DNA of 8,076 nucleotides from Lentisphaeria bacterium (GTDB lineage: Bacteria; Verrucomicrobiota; Lentisphaeria; Victivallales; UBA1829): positions 1 to 8,076 of the forward strand of contig JAFVRL010000093.1 of assembly GCA_017504325.1 (NCBI GenBank), given 5' to 3'. Below are positions 1 to 6,022 of this stretch, in pieces. Within the stretch, counting starts at the first letter, position 1; each line of letters opens with the position of its first letter. The position numbers and the translations under genes were made by a program. The notes below the pieces were generated by a model. It saw only the letters and a program-made list of their open reading frames with translations. It was not told the origin of the DNA and searched no databases.

Positions 1-2
1 GC

Positions 3-608
3 GGCTGGAACAATGATTCCTATTGTGAGGATTGCATCAATTTCTGCGGTCCTGTGGCAGATATGCTCATGCGTTCCGGCGTTCTTACCACAGGGGTCTT
101 TCACATGGGCAGGATCAGAAAAGTCCTTCCCATTCTGGAATATGCGTCCTCCCCCTCGCTGGATTCCCAGATCAAAGCCAATATCGAACTGCAGAAACTT
201 CTCACCGATATTTATTTTGAGAGCAGAAAACATTTCATCGGGGAAAACACCCTTCTGGACGAACTTTTACAGAACATCCAATCCGATCCGGAAAAGTGGT
301 GGAGCGTGAAAGAAATGGCAGATATGTGTAATTTAAGTGTGGATCAGATGCGCCGGATCTTTGTAAAAAAAACAGGTTTGCTCCCCAAGATCTATATTGA
401 CCGGCAGAAACTTACCTGTGCAGCAGATTTTCTTCTCCACTCCCGCTGCAGTATCAGGGAAGTGGCGGAAAAATTCGGTTACCGGGATCAATATCATTTT
501 TCCCGCAGATTCAAAGCCCTTATGGGCTTATCCCCCCTCACCTACAGAAAAAAGGTGGGTTCCATCAATCCTCTTGCCGTCCTGCCGGAGGAAAACGGGG
601 AAGAGTGA
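3..608 (+). CDS. AraC/XylS-family transcriptional regulator, 5'-truncated by window edge
   Basis: The reading frame is open from position 3 to the TGA at 606-608 and no start is visible, so the N-terminus lies outside the window; 201 residues remain. Met codons at 54 and later are internal. The first ~85 visible residues look like the end of an AraC-type effector-binding and dimerisation domain: a 'NFCGPVADML' stretch, then the linker helices with 'DSQIKANIELQKLL'. The C-terminal ~100 residues are a standard AraC DNA-binding domain with two helix-turn-helix units, one around residues 101-125 ('WSVKEMADMCNLSVDQMRR') and one around 150-174 ('SIREVAEKFGYRDQYHFSRR'), followed by the typical 'GLSPLTYRK'. 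It is presumably a DNA-binding activator or repressor responding to a small ligand, perhaps a sugar. The ligand and target are not deducible. It lies upstream of and co-oriented with the DUF1501 gene, but a 276-bp gap with its own promoter separates them. A Cys cluster (residues 8, 11, 15) is odd but may be incidental. Confidence 0.93.
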   Translation, partial: GWNNDSYCEDCINFCGPVADMLMRSGVLTTGVFHMGRIRKVLPILEYASSPSLDSQIKANIELQKLLTDIYFESRKHFIGENTLLDELLQNIQSDPEKWWSVKEMADMCNLSVDQMRRIFVKKTGLLPKIYIDRQKLTCAADFLLHSRCSIREVAEKFGYRDQYHFSRRFKALMGLSPLTYRKKVGSINPLAVLPEENGEE

Positions 609-631
609 GTAAACTATAAAAAATCACGGTA

Positions 632-795
632 GAGGGAATTTCAAAAGTCCTCAAAAATCTTTAAGCGCATCTGCTTTGATTTGCAAAAGGAGCATTTTCG
701 GCTGTTACCGCAGAGGGTAGCAGCCTCAAATTACCTTTCACAACTCTTTGCAGCTGCATCTTTGATTTTTTTTGAATGACTTTTGAAATTACCTC
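632..795. repeat. Long imperfect palindrome (about 164 nt) filling the intergenic region
   Basis: Nearly the whole stretch folds back on itself. The outer arms 632-649 and 778-795 are reverse complements at 17 of 18 positions. The middle arms 667-690 and 734-757 match at 17 of 24 positions with no gap. The core 700-709 pairs with 716-725 over 10 bp (one T-G wobble) around the six-base loop GCAGAG. The segments between these blocks are A/T-rich and also partly complementary, with small length differences on the 3' side (an 8-T run at 766-773). No coding potential is visible. Candidate explanations are a non-autonomous palindromic repeat (MITE-like), a structured RNA, or an extended transcription-stopping hairpin after the AraC gene. 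The sequence alone does not decide between them. Confidence 0.75.
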
Positions 796-828
796 AATAA
801 AATATTATAAAAAAATTGTTTTTGCACC

Positions 829-857
829 TTGACCTGCTGCTTTTTCCATTGTATGTT
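829..857 (+). promoter_or_regulatory. Candidate sigma-70 promoter of the DUF1501 gene
   Basis: TTGACC at 829-834 (5 of 6 to the -35 consensus) and TATGTT at 852-857 (4 of 6 to the -10 consensus) are separated by exactly 17 bp. An A/T-rich stretch at about 796-824 lies directly upstream, as an UP element would. The start codon is 28 bp downstream of the -10 box, leaving a short leader containing the ribosome binding site. The match is by eye only, and promoter consensus in this lineage is not well known. Confidence 0.5.
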
Positions 858-872
858 ATAGCAGAAACATGG

Positions 873-880
873 AAAGGAGG
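873..880 (+). promoter_or_regulatory. Strong Shine-Dalgarno site fixing the DUF1501 start
   Basis: AAAGGAGG lies four bases before ATG 885-887. It decides the start: the same frame is open back to a TTG at 816, but that codon lies upstream of the candidate promoter and has no ribosome binding site. The ATG also places a twin-arginine leader at the very N-terminus. Confidence 0.9.
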
Positions 881-884
881 TCTT

Positions 885-2195
885 ATGGACAGACGGGAAT
901 TTCTCAAAACTTGTTTGACTCTGGGTGTACTTGGCGGTGTCAACAGACTGTGTCCGGCATTTGCAGGATTGGAAACGAAAAAATCCAACCGTACTTCAGG
1001 TAAAGCCAGAAGTGTGATTGAACTGTGGATCTGGGGCGGCCCCAGTCAGCTGGAGGCATTCGATCCGAAACCGGATCTTCCCAAAGACTATAACGGCGGG
1101 TTCGGGGACATCCCCACAAGCGTGGACGGTATAAGGATCAGTCAGTTCATGCCGGAACTTGCCCGCATTGCCCATAAATACTCCATCATCCGCAGTATGA
1201 CGCACCCCTATCCGGGGCATGAAACGGCGACCTATCTCATGCAGACAGGGCGCAGTCCCGGTAAAGGGATCACCTATCCTGCCATCGGCGCATTGCTTGC
1301 CATGGCAAATGCCGGAAATGTGAAATACAATCTTCCTCCTTATGTGGCATTGACCGGCAATAAAGGCAGATTTTCCGAGTGCGGCTTTTTAGGCGACCGT
1401 TATTCCCCCTTCTCCACGGGCGGCAATCCGGGAAGTGAAAAGTTCCTTGTGGACAGTTACACCCCCGCAGGCGGTGCAGGGAAAAAAGAGATGCTGGAAA
1501 AATTTTCTCTTCTGGATACGGTGGATGCTTTAGGTGTCCGGATCCCGCAGAACGGAGAATTTGCCGCTTTTGACAAAGCCGGAAGCGGAGCAAAATCCAT
1601 TCTTTTCGGAAAAGCGGCAGAGGTTTTTGACTTGAGCCGGGAAACAAAAGAGATGCGCCAAAGATACGGAATGAACAAATTTGGACAATCCTGTCTCTGT
1701 GCCAGAAGACTTGTTGAAGCGGGAGTACCGTATATCACCATCAATGCCTCCGGATGGGATACCCATAAAAAACATTTTGAGGCTTTGAACCGTATTGCTC
1801 CGGAAATGGATAAAGCCGTAGCGGCACTCATCAGTGATCTGGATGAAAAAGGCCTGCTGGATCAGACGGTTGTATGGTGGACCGGGGAATTCGGACGCAC
1901 TCCCAAAGTGGATTGGCAGAATCCCTGGCAGGGCGGGCGCAATCATCATGCAAAATGTTTCTGTGCCATGGTGGCAGGCGGCGGATTTGCCGGTGGAAGA
2001 GTCGTGGGAAAATCCAATGCAACAACAGACGGCGTAGCGGAACGCCCGGTATCTCCAGTGGATCTTCTGGGCAGTATTTACGAGATGTGCGGTTTAAATC
2101 CGGACAGTCCCTTCCCCTCCAATCCCATCGGTCTGAAGGCACCCATTCTTCCGGATTCTGATCCAAAAACCCGTTTGCGGGAACTTTATCTCTGA
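885..2195 (+). CDS. DUF1501 domain protein, exported by the Tat route (alkaline phosphatase/sulfatase-like fold)
   Basis: This is a 436-residue protein. The N-terminus 'MDRREFLKTCLTLGVLGG' has a twin-arginine motif (RREFLK), a short hydrophobic core and a possible cleavage after 'CPAFA' near residue 27, so it is probably exported folded. The body matches DUF1501, a family common in Planctomycetes, Verrucomicrobia and Lentisphaerae and related to the alkaline phosphatase/sulfatase superfamily. Visible landmarks are 'WIWGGPSQLEAFDPKP' (48-63), 'THPYPGHETATYLMQTG' (106-122), 'SGWDTHKKHF' (289-298), 'WWTGEFGRTPKV' (331-342), 'GRNHHAKCF' (351-359) and 'VAGGGFAGGRVVG' (363-375). Substrate and reaction are unknown for the family; hydrolysis of phosphate or sulfate esters is only inferred from fold. 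The usual GGPSHxDTFDPK motif reads GGPSQLEAFDPK here, so two potential metal or polar ligands differ. It appears monocistronic with its own promoter and ends 17 bp from the convergent murC-ispD stop. Confidence 0.93.
   Translation: MDRREFLKTCLTLGVLGGVNRLCPAFAGLETKKSNRTSGKARSVIELWIWGGPSQLEAFDPKPDLPKDYNGGFGDIPTSVDGIRISQFMPELARIAHKYSIIRSMTHPYPGHETATYLMQTGRSPGKGITYPAIGALLAMANAGNVKYNLPPYVALTGNKGRFSECGFLGDRYSPFSTGGNPGSEKFLVDSYTPAGGAGKKEMLEKFSLLDTVDALGVRIPQNGEFAAFDKAGSGAKSILFGKAAEVFDLSRETKEMRQRYGMNKFGQSCLCARRLVEAGVPYITINASGWDTHKKHFEALNRIAPEMDKAVAALISDLDEKGLLDQTVVWWTGEFGRTPKVDWQNPWQGGRNHHAKCFCAMVAGGGFAGGRVVGKSNATTDGVAERPVSPVDLLGSIYEMCGLNPDSPFPSNPIGLKAPILPDSDPKTRLRELYL
2165..2181 (-). terminator. Possible weak intrinsic terminator of the minus-strand operon
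   Basis: Read on the minus strand, CCCG-CAAA-CGGG (2181-2170) is followed at once by TTTTT (2169-2165). It lies about 30 bases past the murC-ispD stop, inside the 3' end of the DUF1501 gene. The stem is only 4 bp although all G-C, so termination would be weak. It is listed because the 17-bp gap between the convergent genes leaves no room for a terminator elsewhere. Confidence 0.25.
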
Positions 2196-2212
2196 CTCTG
2201 CGGAAAGGCTTT

Positions 2213-4282
2213 TTATTTTTTCAGCAATACTTCCGCAAGGAAAAGATCCCCGGAATAGGTGATTTTTATATTGGGAGACCTTGTCTCCGCCACCACCGGG
2301 GAACAGTTGGAAAAAGTTTCCACAAGGGAGGAATCATCGGTAAATTCCTGAAGACGACCTTCCCCTTTCCGGAAAGAATCCAGCAGAAGTTTTTTCTGAA
2401 ATGTCTGTGGAGTCTGCACCGCCCAGAGGTTCTCTCTGGGAACGGTTCTCCGGATCGTACCGTCTTCCCCGGTTTCCTTGATCGTATCTGTAACCTTCTT
2501 TGCGGCAATGCATCCGCCGTATTTTTCCGCGCCATACAAAGTTTCCAGAAGAAGCCGGTGATCTGCCAGAGGCCGGGCGGCATCGTGGACAGCAATATAT
2601 TCACAATCTTCCGGCAAAACCTTTATCCCGTTATAAACAGATTCTTCCCGGCACGCCCCTCCCGGAGCAAGAAGGACCTTTTTTCCTCTGAAAAGACGGT
2701 CATGCCTTTCAAGCAGACCGGCAAACTCTTCCAGCAGAACTGCGGGAACTGTCAGGACAACATGGCCGGAAGGCAGAAAGGGAACAAAATTTTTCAGACA
2801 ATGAAGAAAAACAGGCAGAGAATCCAATTCTTCAAAAAGTTTGTTTTTTGCCCCGTAACGGCTGGAAGAACCGCCGGCGGCGACCACCACACCTGTTTTA
2901 TTCCCCATATCTGTTGTTTTCAAAGATCCTTCAAGAAAAGAAAGGATCTTTATTATATCCCCCGCCCCCAGGACTGCAATGACTTTTCTTTTCCTGTCAT
3001 TCTTATTTTTTCCAACAGAAGAAAAAACGGTTTCCGCCATATTTTCCCATGATCCGGTAAGAAGGACAGCATTTTTGCCGACAGAGGCAGCCAGATCCTC
3101 CGCCCCCACTCTGCCCGTTTCCGACCACGCGGCAAAAACAGGAGCTATATACACCTTTTCCGGAGAATATTCTTTTCTGCCCAACAGGGCGGCAAATTCT
3201 TCAAAATACCGTTCCAGTCTTGCATAACGGTGCGGTTGGAAAACAAGATGCAGTTCACAGTCCGGAAACATCTCTCTCAATGACTGCAGACTTGCCGCCA
3301 CTTCCGTAGGATGATGGGCATAATCCTCAATGAGTGTATATTCCAAACCTTCATAATGCGGAGTCAGCCGTCTTTCCACGCCCGGAAAATCCTGTAAAGA
3401 TTCCAAAGCCTTCTTCAGGGGGATCTGCAAACATTTTTCCACACATTTTGCGGCAAGAAAGGCATTCTCTTTCTGATAGAGAGGAAAGAGCCGCAAAAGT
3501 TTTCTGAAAACAGGATCCTCTTTTTCTTCCGGGACCACCCGGCAGAAGGAAGGATGTTTCCCATCATAAAGAGAATCACTTTTCAAACCGGCATTATAGA
3601 CAAGCAGAGGAGCAGAAAAGGCAAATGAACGGAAATTATCCAGAAGCACATTTTCACTTTCAAAGTTCCATACATGATCATCTTCAATATTGCTGACCAC
3701 AGCACAGAAAGCATGGATGGCAGTATGAGTTCCGTCACTTTCATCCGCTTCACATACAAAGATCTCTTTCTTTCCGGCTGCCCCGTTCCATATCTTTCCG
3801 GGGATCTTTCCCCCGATAAGATAACCGGGGCAAAGACCTTCCTTCTCCAGAATATGCAAAATCATACTGCTGATACTTGTCTTGCCATGTGTCCCGCTTA
3901 CCGCGATGACCTTCGGAAAAAGCCCGGCAACAAGCCCCAGTGCCTCTCCCCGCAGAATACATTTTGCGGAACGCTTTTTTGCTTCAAGCAGTTCCGGATT
4001 ATCCGCTTTTACAGCAGAACTGTAAACGATAAGAAGCTCTTTACCTCCCGCAGAAGGCAGATTTTCCTTCCGGTGACCGCAATGGACATCAAATCCGGCA
4101 TCTCTCAATACGGCAAGAGCCGGACTTTCCACCATATCCGAACCGCTTACTGCAAACCCCAGATCCGCAAAGATCTTCAGTAAAGGCATTGTCCCGGCAC
4201 CGCCGCAGCCGATAAAATGGACAAAGGCTCCCTTGTGCAGAAAATCACTTAATTGGATTTTTGTGTTTTCCGTATGATTCAT
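2213..4282 (-). CDS. murC-ispD: Bifunctional fusion: UDP-N-acetylmuramate-L-alanine ligase (MurC) + MEP cytidylyltransferase (IspD)
   Basis: One uninterrupted 689-residue frame holds two enzymes. Residues ~18-450 are MurC, which ligates L-alanine to UDP-MurNAc with ATP in the cytoplasm: N-terminal 'HFIGCGGAG' and 'SGSD' (22-49), P-loop GTHGKT (130-135), 'EADESDG' (178-184), 'NIEDDH' (198-203), 'GVERR' (301-305), 'EDYAHHPTE' (319-327), 'FQPHRYARL' (348-356) and 'LGAGDI' (438-443). Residues ~459-689 are a full-length IspD, which makes CDP-ME from MEP and CTP: 'VVVAAGGSSSRYGAKNK' (465-481), 'HDAARP' (566-571), 'TDTIK' (598-602), 'TPQTF' (624-628), 'TDDSSLVE' (648-655) and 'NIKIT' (671-675). The linker is about ten residues. 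The internal ATG at Met459 has no Shine-Dalgarno site at usable distance, so IspD is probably made only as a fusion. In the MurC half the central domain is about 24 residues shorter than in E. coli, and the 'RHNALN' motif reads 'KENAFL'. The start overlaps the upstream stop by 4 bp (ATGA), implying translational coupling. Confidence 0.93.
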   Translation of the reverse strand: MNHTENTKIQLSDFLHKGAFVHFIGCGGAGTMPLLKIFADLGFAVSGSDMVESPALAVLRDAGFDVHCGHRKENLPSAGGKELLIVYSSAVKADNPELLEAKKRSAKCILRGEALGLVAGLFPKVIAVSGTHGKTSISSMILHILEKEGLCPGYLIGGKIPGKIWNGAAGKKEIFVCEADESDGTHTAIHAFCAVVSNIEDDHVWNFESENVLLDNFRSFAFSAPLLVYNAGLKSDSLYDGKHPSFCRVVPEEKEDPVFRKLLRLFPLYQKENAFLAAKCVEKCLQIPLKKALESLQDFPGVERRLTPHYEGLEYTLIEDYAHHPTEVAASLQSLREMFPDCELHLVFQPHRYARLERYFEEFAALLGRKEYSPEKVYIAPVFAAWSETGRVGAEDLAASVGKNAVLLTGSWENMAETVFSSVGKNKNDRKRKVIAVLGAGDIIKILSFLEGSLKTTDMGNKTGVVVAAGGSSSRYGAKNKLFEELDSLPVFLHCLKNFVPFLPSGHVVLTVPAVLLEEFAGLLERHDRLFRGKKVLLAPGGACREESVYNGIKVLPEDCEYIAVHDAARPLADHRLLLETLYGAEKYGGCIAAKKVTDTIKETGEDGTIRRTVPRENLWAVQTPQTFQKKLLLDSFRKGEGRLQEFTDDSSLVETFSNCSPVVAETRSPNIKITYSGDLFLAEVLLKK

Positions 4283-4827
4283 TTTTTTACATCATCTGCC
4301 GGGGCATCTTTGGAAAGCTGCCTCATCCTTTTTGCTTCTTTGCGTTTTTCCCGCATGAGGCGGTAACGGTTCACCAGAGCCTTTACGCCATAATAGGCGA
4401 TCGGGGCACCGATCACAGCAAACAGCAGTCCTCCGGCAAAAAAGGAGATCACGATCTCCCACCCCAGAGAAAGCAATACTTTATATTCCTGCCGGAGGAT
4501 CACCTCTTTCATCTGTTCTTCCAGATGGGCAAAAGTAAGACTTCCGCCGATAAGTTTGTTTCCGATAAAACACTGTACCGGATAAATGACAATAACGGTC
4601 ACATGATTGGTGACAAGTGTCCCTACGATCGCTCCGAGTTTGGAGCCTTTCAGCAGAAAGGAAAGAGGTATGGAACACATAAGCTGCAAGCCGAAAGGAA
4701 TCAGAAAGCCGATAAAGACGCCAAGTGCCCAGCCTCTTGCAATATATTCGGGTGTACCTTTGTCTGTAACAGCCTTCATATAGACTTTATGCATCATCTT
4801 TTTACATTTTTTCCAGAGTTTCCCCAT
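4279..4827 (-). CDS. DUF2062 small membrane protein
   Basis: This is a 182-residue protein with a basic N-terminus ('MGKLWKKCKKMMHKVY'), three hydrophobic segments (about residues 32-59, 66-93 and 117-152) and a highly charged cytoplasmic-looking tail ('RLMREKRKEAKRMR', 156-169). The pattern 'RGWALGVFIGFLIPFGLQL' followed by 'GTLVTNHVTVIVIYP' fits DUF2062, a family of inner-membrane proteins of unknown function. The family usually has Asn-Pro where this protein has Asn-His (residues 74-75). The start is supported by an AAAGGA site 8 bases upstream on the minus strand (around 4836-4841). It begins 15 bp after pdxB and its stop overlaps the murC-ispD start by 4 bp, so the two are probably translated together. 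A role in envelope biogenesis is only a guess from this neighbour. Family assignment is by motif and topology. Confidence 0.82.
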   Translation of the reverse strand: MGKLWKKCKKMMHKVYMKAVTDKGTPEYIARGWALGVFIGFLIPFGLQLMCSIPLSFLLKGSKLGAIVGTLVTNHVTVIVIYPVQCFIGNKLIGGSLTFAHLEEQMKEVILRQEYKVLLSLGWEIVISFFAGGLLFAVIGAPIAYYGVKALVNRYRLMREKRKEAKRMRQLSKDAPADDVKK

Positions 4828-4842
4828 TTTTTCTTTCCTTTC

Positions 4843-5982
4843 TCAATCCAAAACAGTAAATCCAAGTTTTTTCAAACTTTCCTTAACGGAATCCGGAGCA
4901 TTTTTTACCGTATATGCAACCATTTCCCTGCGGAATGGATATGACCCTCTCTGCTTCTCAAATGTTTCCGGACTCTCCCGCAATCTTTTATCATCTTCCA
5001 ATATATTGTAGGAACGATCCATACACTCCAGCAGGATCTCCTCCACTTTTCTTCCGCCTCTTCCGGAAAGGTCAATAGAAGCGTTGTCCGGTTCCGGCAG
5101 TCTTTCCGGGTAAAAATCTGTAAGAGGAAGAGAAAAATATTTTGCGATCTCCTGCACACTCATACTTGTCCCGTTTGCTTTTCCATCCAGAGAATACCCG
5201 GCAATATGGGGCGTGGCAAAATCCGTGAGTTTCAGCAATTTCAAATCCAGTTCCGGTTCATTTTCCCATACATCCAACGCTGCCCCGCAAAGGATCTTTT
5301 TCTCCTTCAGGACTTTTTTCAGAAGGTCATTATCCACCACCTCCCCCCGGGAGGCATTGATGAGAAAAGGTCTTCTTCCATATTTTTCCAGAAGAGCAAA
5401 GAATTTTTCATCTGCATAGTGAAAAGTTCTGTCGGTTCCATCCGGGATAAGAGGCACATGAAAAGTAATAAAATCTGCTTTTTCTGCGATTTCTTCCAGT
5501 TCCGCAAAACCTTCTTTCCCTTCTTTTCTTGCTCTGGGCGGGTCATTGCACAATACATTCATTCCGAAAATTCTGCCCAGTGCGGCGATCTTTTTGCCAA
5601 CATTTCCCACGCCGATGACTCCGATGGTCTTTCCGGCAAGGGAAACATTGTTGCGGACAGCATAATGCAGAAGCAGAGAAGCCATATACTGCATCACAGA
5701 AAAAGAGTTGCATCCGGGAGCATTTTTCCACAGGATATTATTTTCTTCACACCACAGAGTATCAATATGATCGTAACCGATGGTAGCAGAAGCAATGATC
5801 TTTACTTTGCTTCCTTCCAGAAGTTCTCTTTTACATTTTGTCCGGGTACGGGTAATGATCCCGTCCGCATCCTTTACCACCTCTTTTGTCATATCCTTTC
5901 CGGGAAGGTAAAGGACTTCCGCAAAAGGTTCCAGTACCCCTTTCAGAAAAGGGATCTTGTCATCCGCAATGATTTTCAACAT
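4843..5982 (-). CDS. pdxB: 4-phosphoerythronate dehydrogenase (vitamin B6 synthesis)
   Basis: This is a 379-residue protein, almost exactly the length of E. coli PdxB (378). It oxidises 4-phospho-D-erythronate to 2-oxo-3-hydroxy-4-phosphobutanoate in the DXP-dependent pyridoxal phosphate pathway. It has the D-2-hydroxyacid dehydrogenase layout: substrate domain with 'SATIGYDHID' (65-74) and 'APGCNSFSV' (88-96), then the NAD-binding glycines 'GVIGVGNVGKK' (121-131), 'CNDPPRA' (145-151), and the catalytic triad by motif as Arg212 ('NASRGE'), Glu242 ('WENEPEL') and His259 ('TPHIAGYSLDGKANGT'). The last of these, with 'APGCN' and 'DPPRA', is distinctive of PdxB rather than of SerA or lactate dehydrogenase. 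The C-terminal ~90 residues form the PdxB-specific extension and keep 'DRSYNILEDDKRLRE'. AGGAAAG (5992-5998) precedes the ATG. The gene sits between holA (40 bp gap) and the DUF2062 gene (15 bp gap). Confidence 0.92.
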   Translation of the reverse strand: MLKIIADDKIPFLKGVLEPFAEVLYLPGKDMTKEVVKDADGIITRTRTKCKRELLEGSKVKIIASATIGYDHIDTLWCEENNILWKNAPGCNSFSVMQYMASLLLHYAVRNNVSLAGKTIGVIGVGNVGKKIAALGRIFGMNVLCNDPPRARKEGKEGFAELEEIAEKADFITFHVPLIPDGTDRTFHYADEKFFALLEKYGRRPFLINASRGEVVDNDLLKKVLKEKKILCGAALDVWENEPELDLKLLKLTDFATPHIAGYSLDGKANGTSMSVQEIAKYFSLPLTDFYPERLPEPDNASIDLSGRGGRKVEEILLECMDRSYNILEDDKRLRESPETFEKQRGSYPFRREMVAYTVKNAPDSVKESLKKLGFTVLD

Positions 5983-6022
5983 TCTTATTACTTTCCTGCT
6001 TCGATATCTGTATTTATTATGA

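Noticed and set aside
24..50. Cysteine cluster (Cys8, Cys11, Cys15) in the AraC regulator as a metal-binding site
   Set aside because: The stretch aligns with the ordinary end of the AraC ligand-binding domain, and no matching fourth ligand is evident in the visible part.
749..758. TGCAGCTGCA perfect palindrome as a regulator binding site
   Set aside because: It falls in the middle arm of the large palindrome, and a 10-bp palindrome is easily produced by chance. No second copy was found near a promoter.
816..884. Upstream TTG start for the DUF1501 protein
   Set aside because: The TTG lies before the candidate -35 box and lacks a ribosome binding site, while ATG 885 has AAAGGAGG at proper distance and begins a twin-arginine leader.
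2200..2236. GCGGAA...TTCCGC inverted repeat after the DUF1501 stop as a plus-strand terminator
   Set aside because: The stem is 6 bp with a 25-base loop and the T-run lies inside the loop, not after it.
2246..2267. ATCCCC...GGTGAT plus T-run as a plus-strand terminator
   Set aside because: The stem is short with an internal mismatch and lies within the murC-ispD coding end. It is not better than chance.
2906..2908. Separate start for IspD at the internal Met459 codon
   Set aside because: The nearest purine-rich stretch (GAAGGAT) is roughly 20 bases upstream, too far for initiation, and the frame is continuous with MurC. Internal initiation is not excluded but not supported.
4261..4944. A 227-codon plus-strand open frame opposite the DUF2062 gene and pdxB 3' end
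   Set aside because: It spans two real minus-strand genes and their spacer, shows no domain, and has no ribosome binding site.
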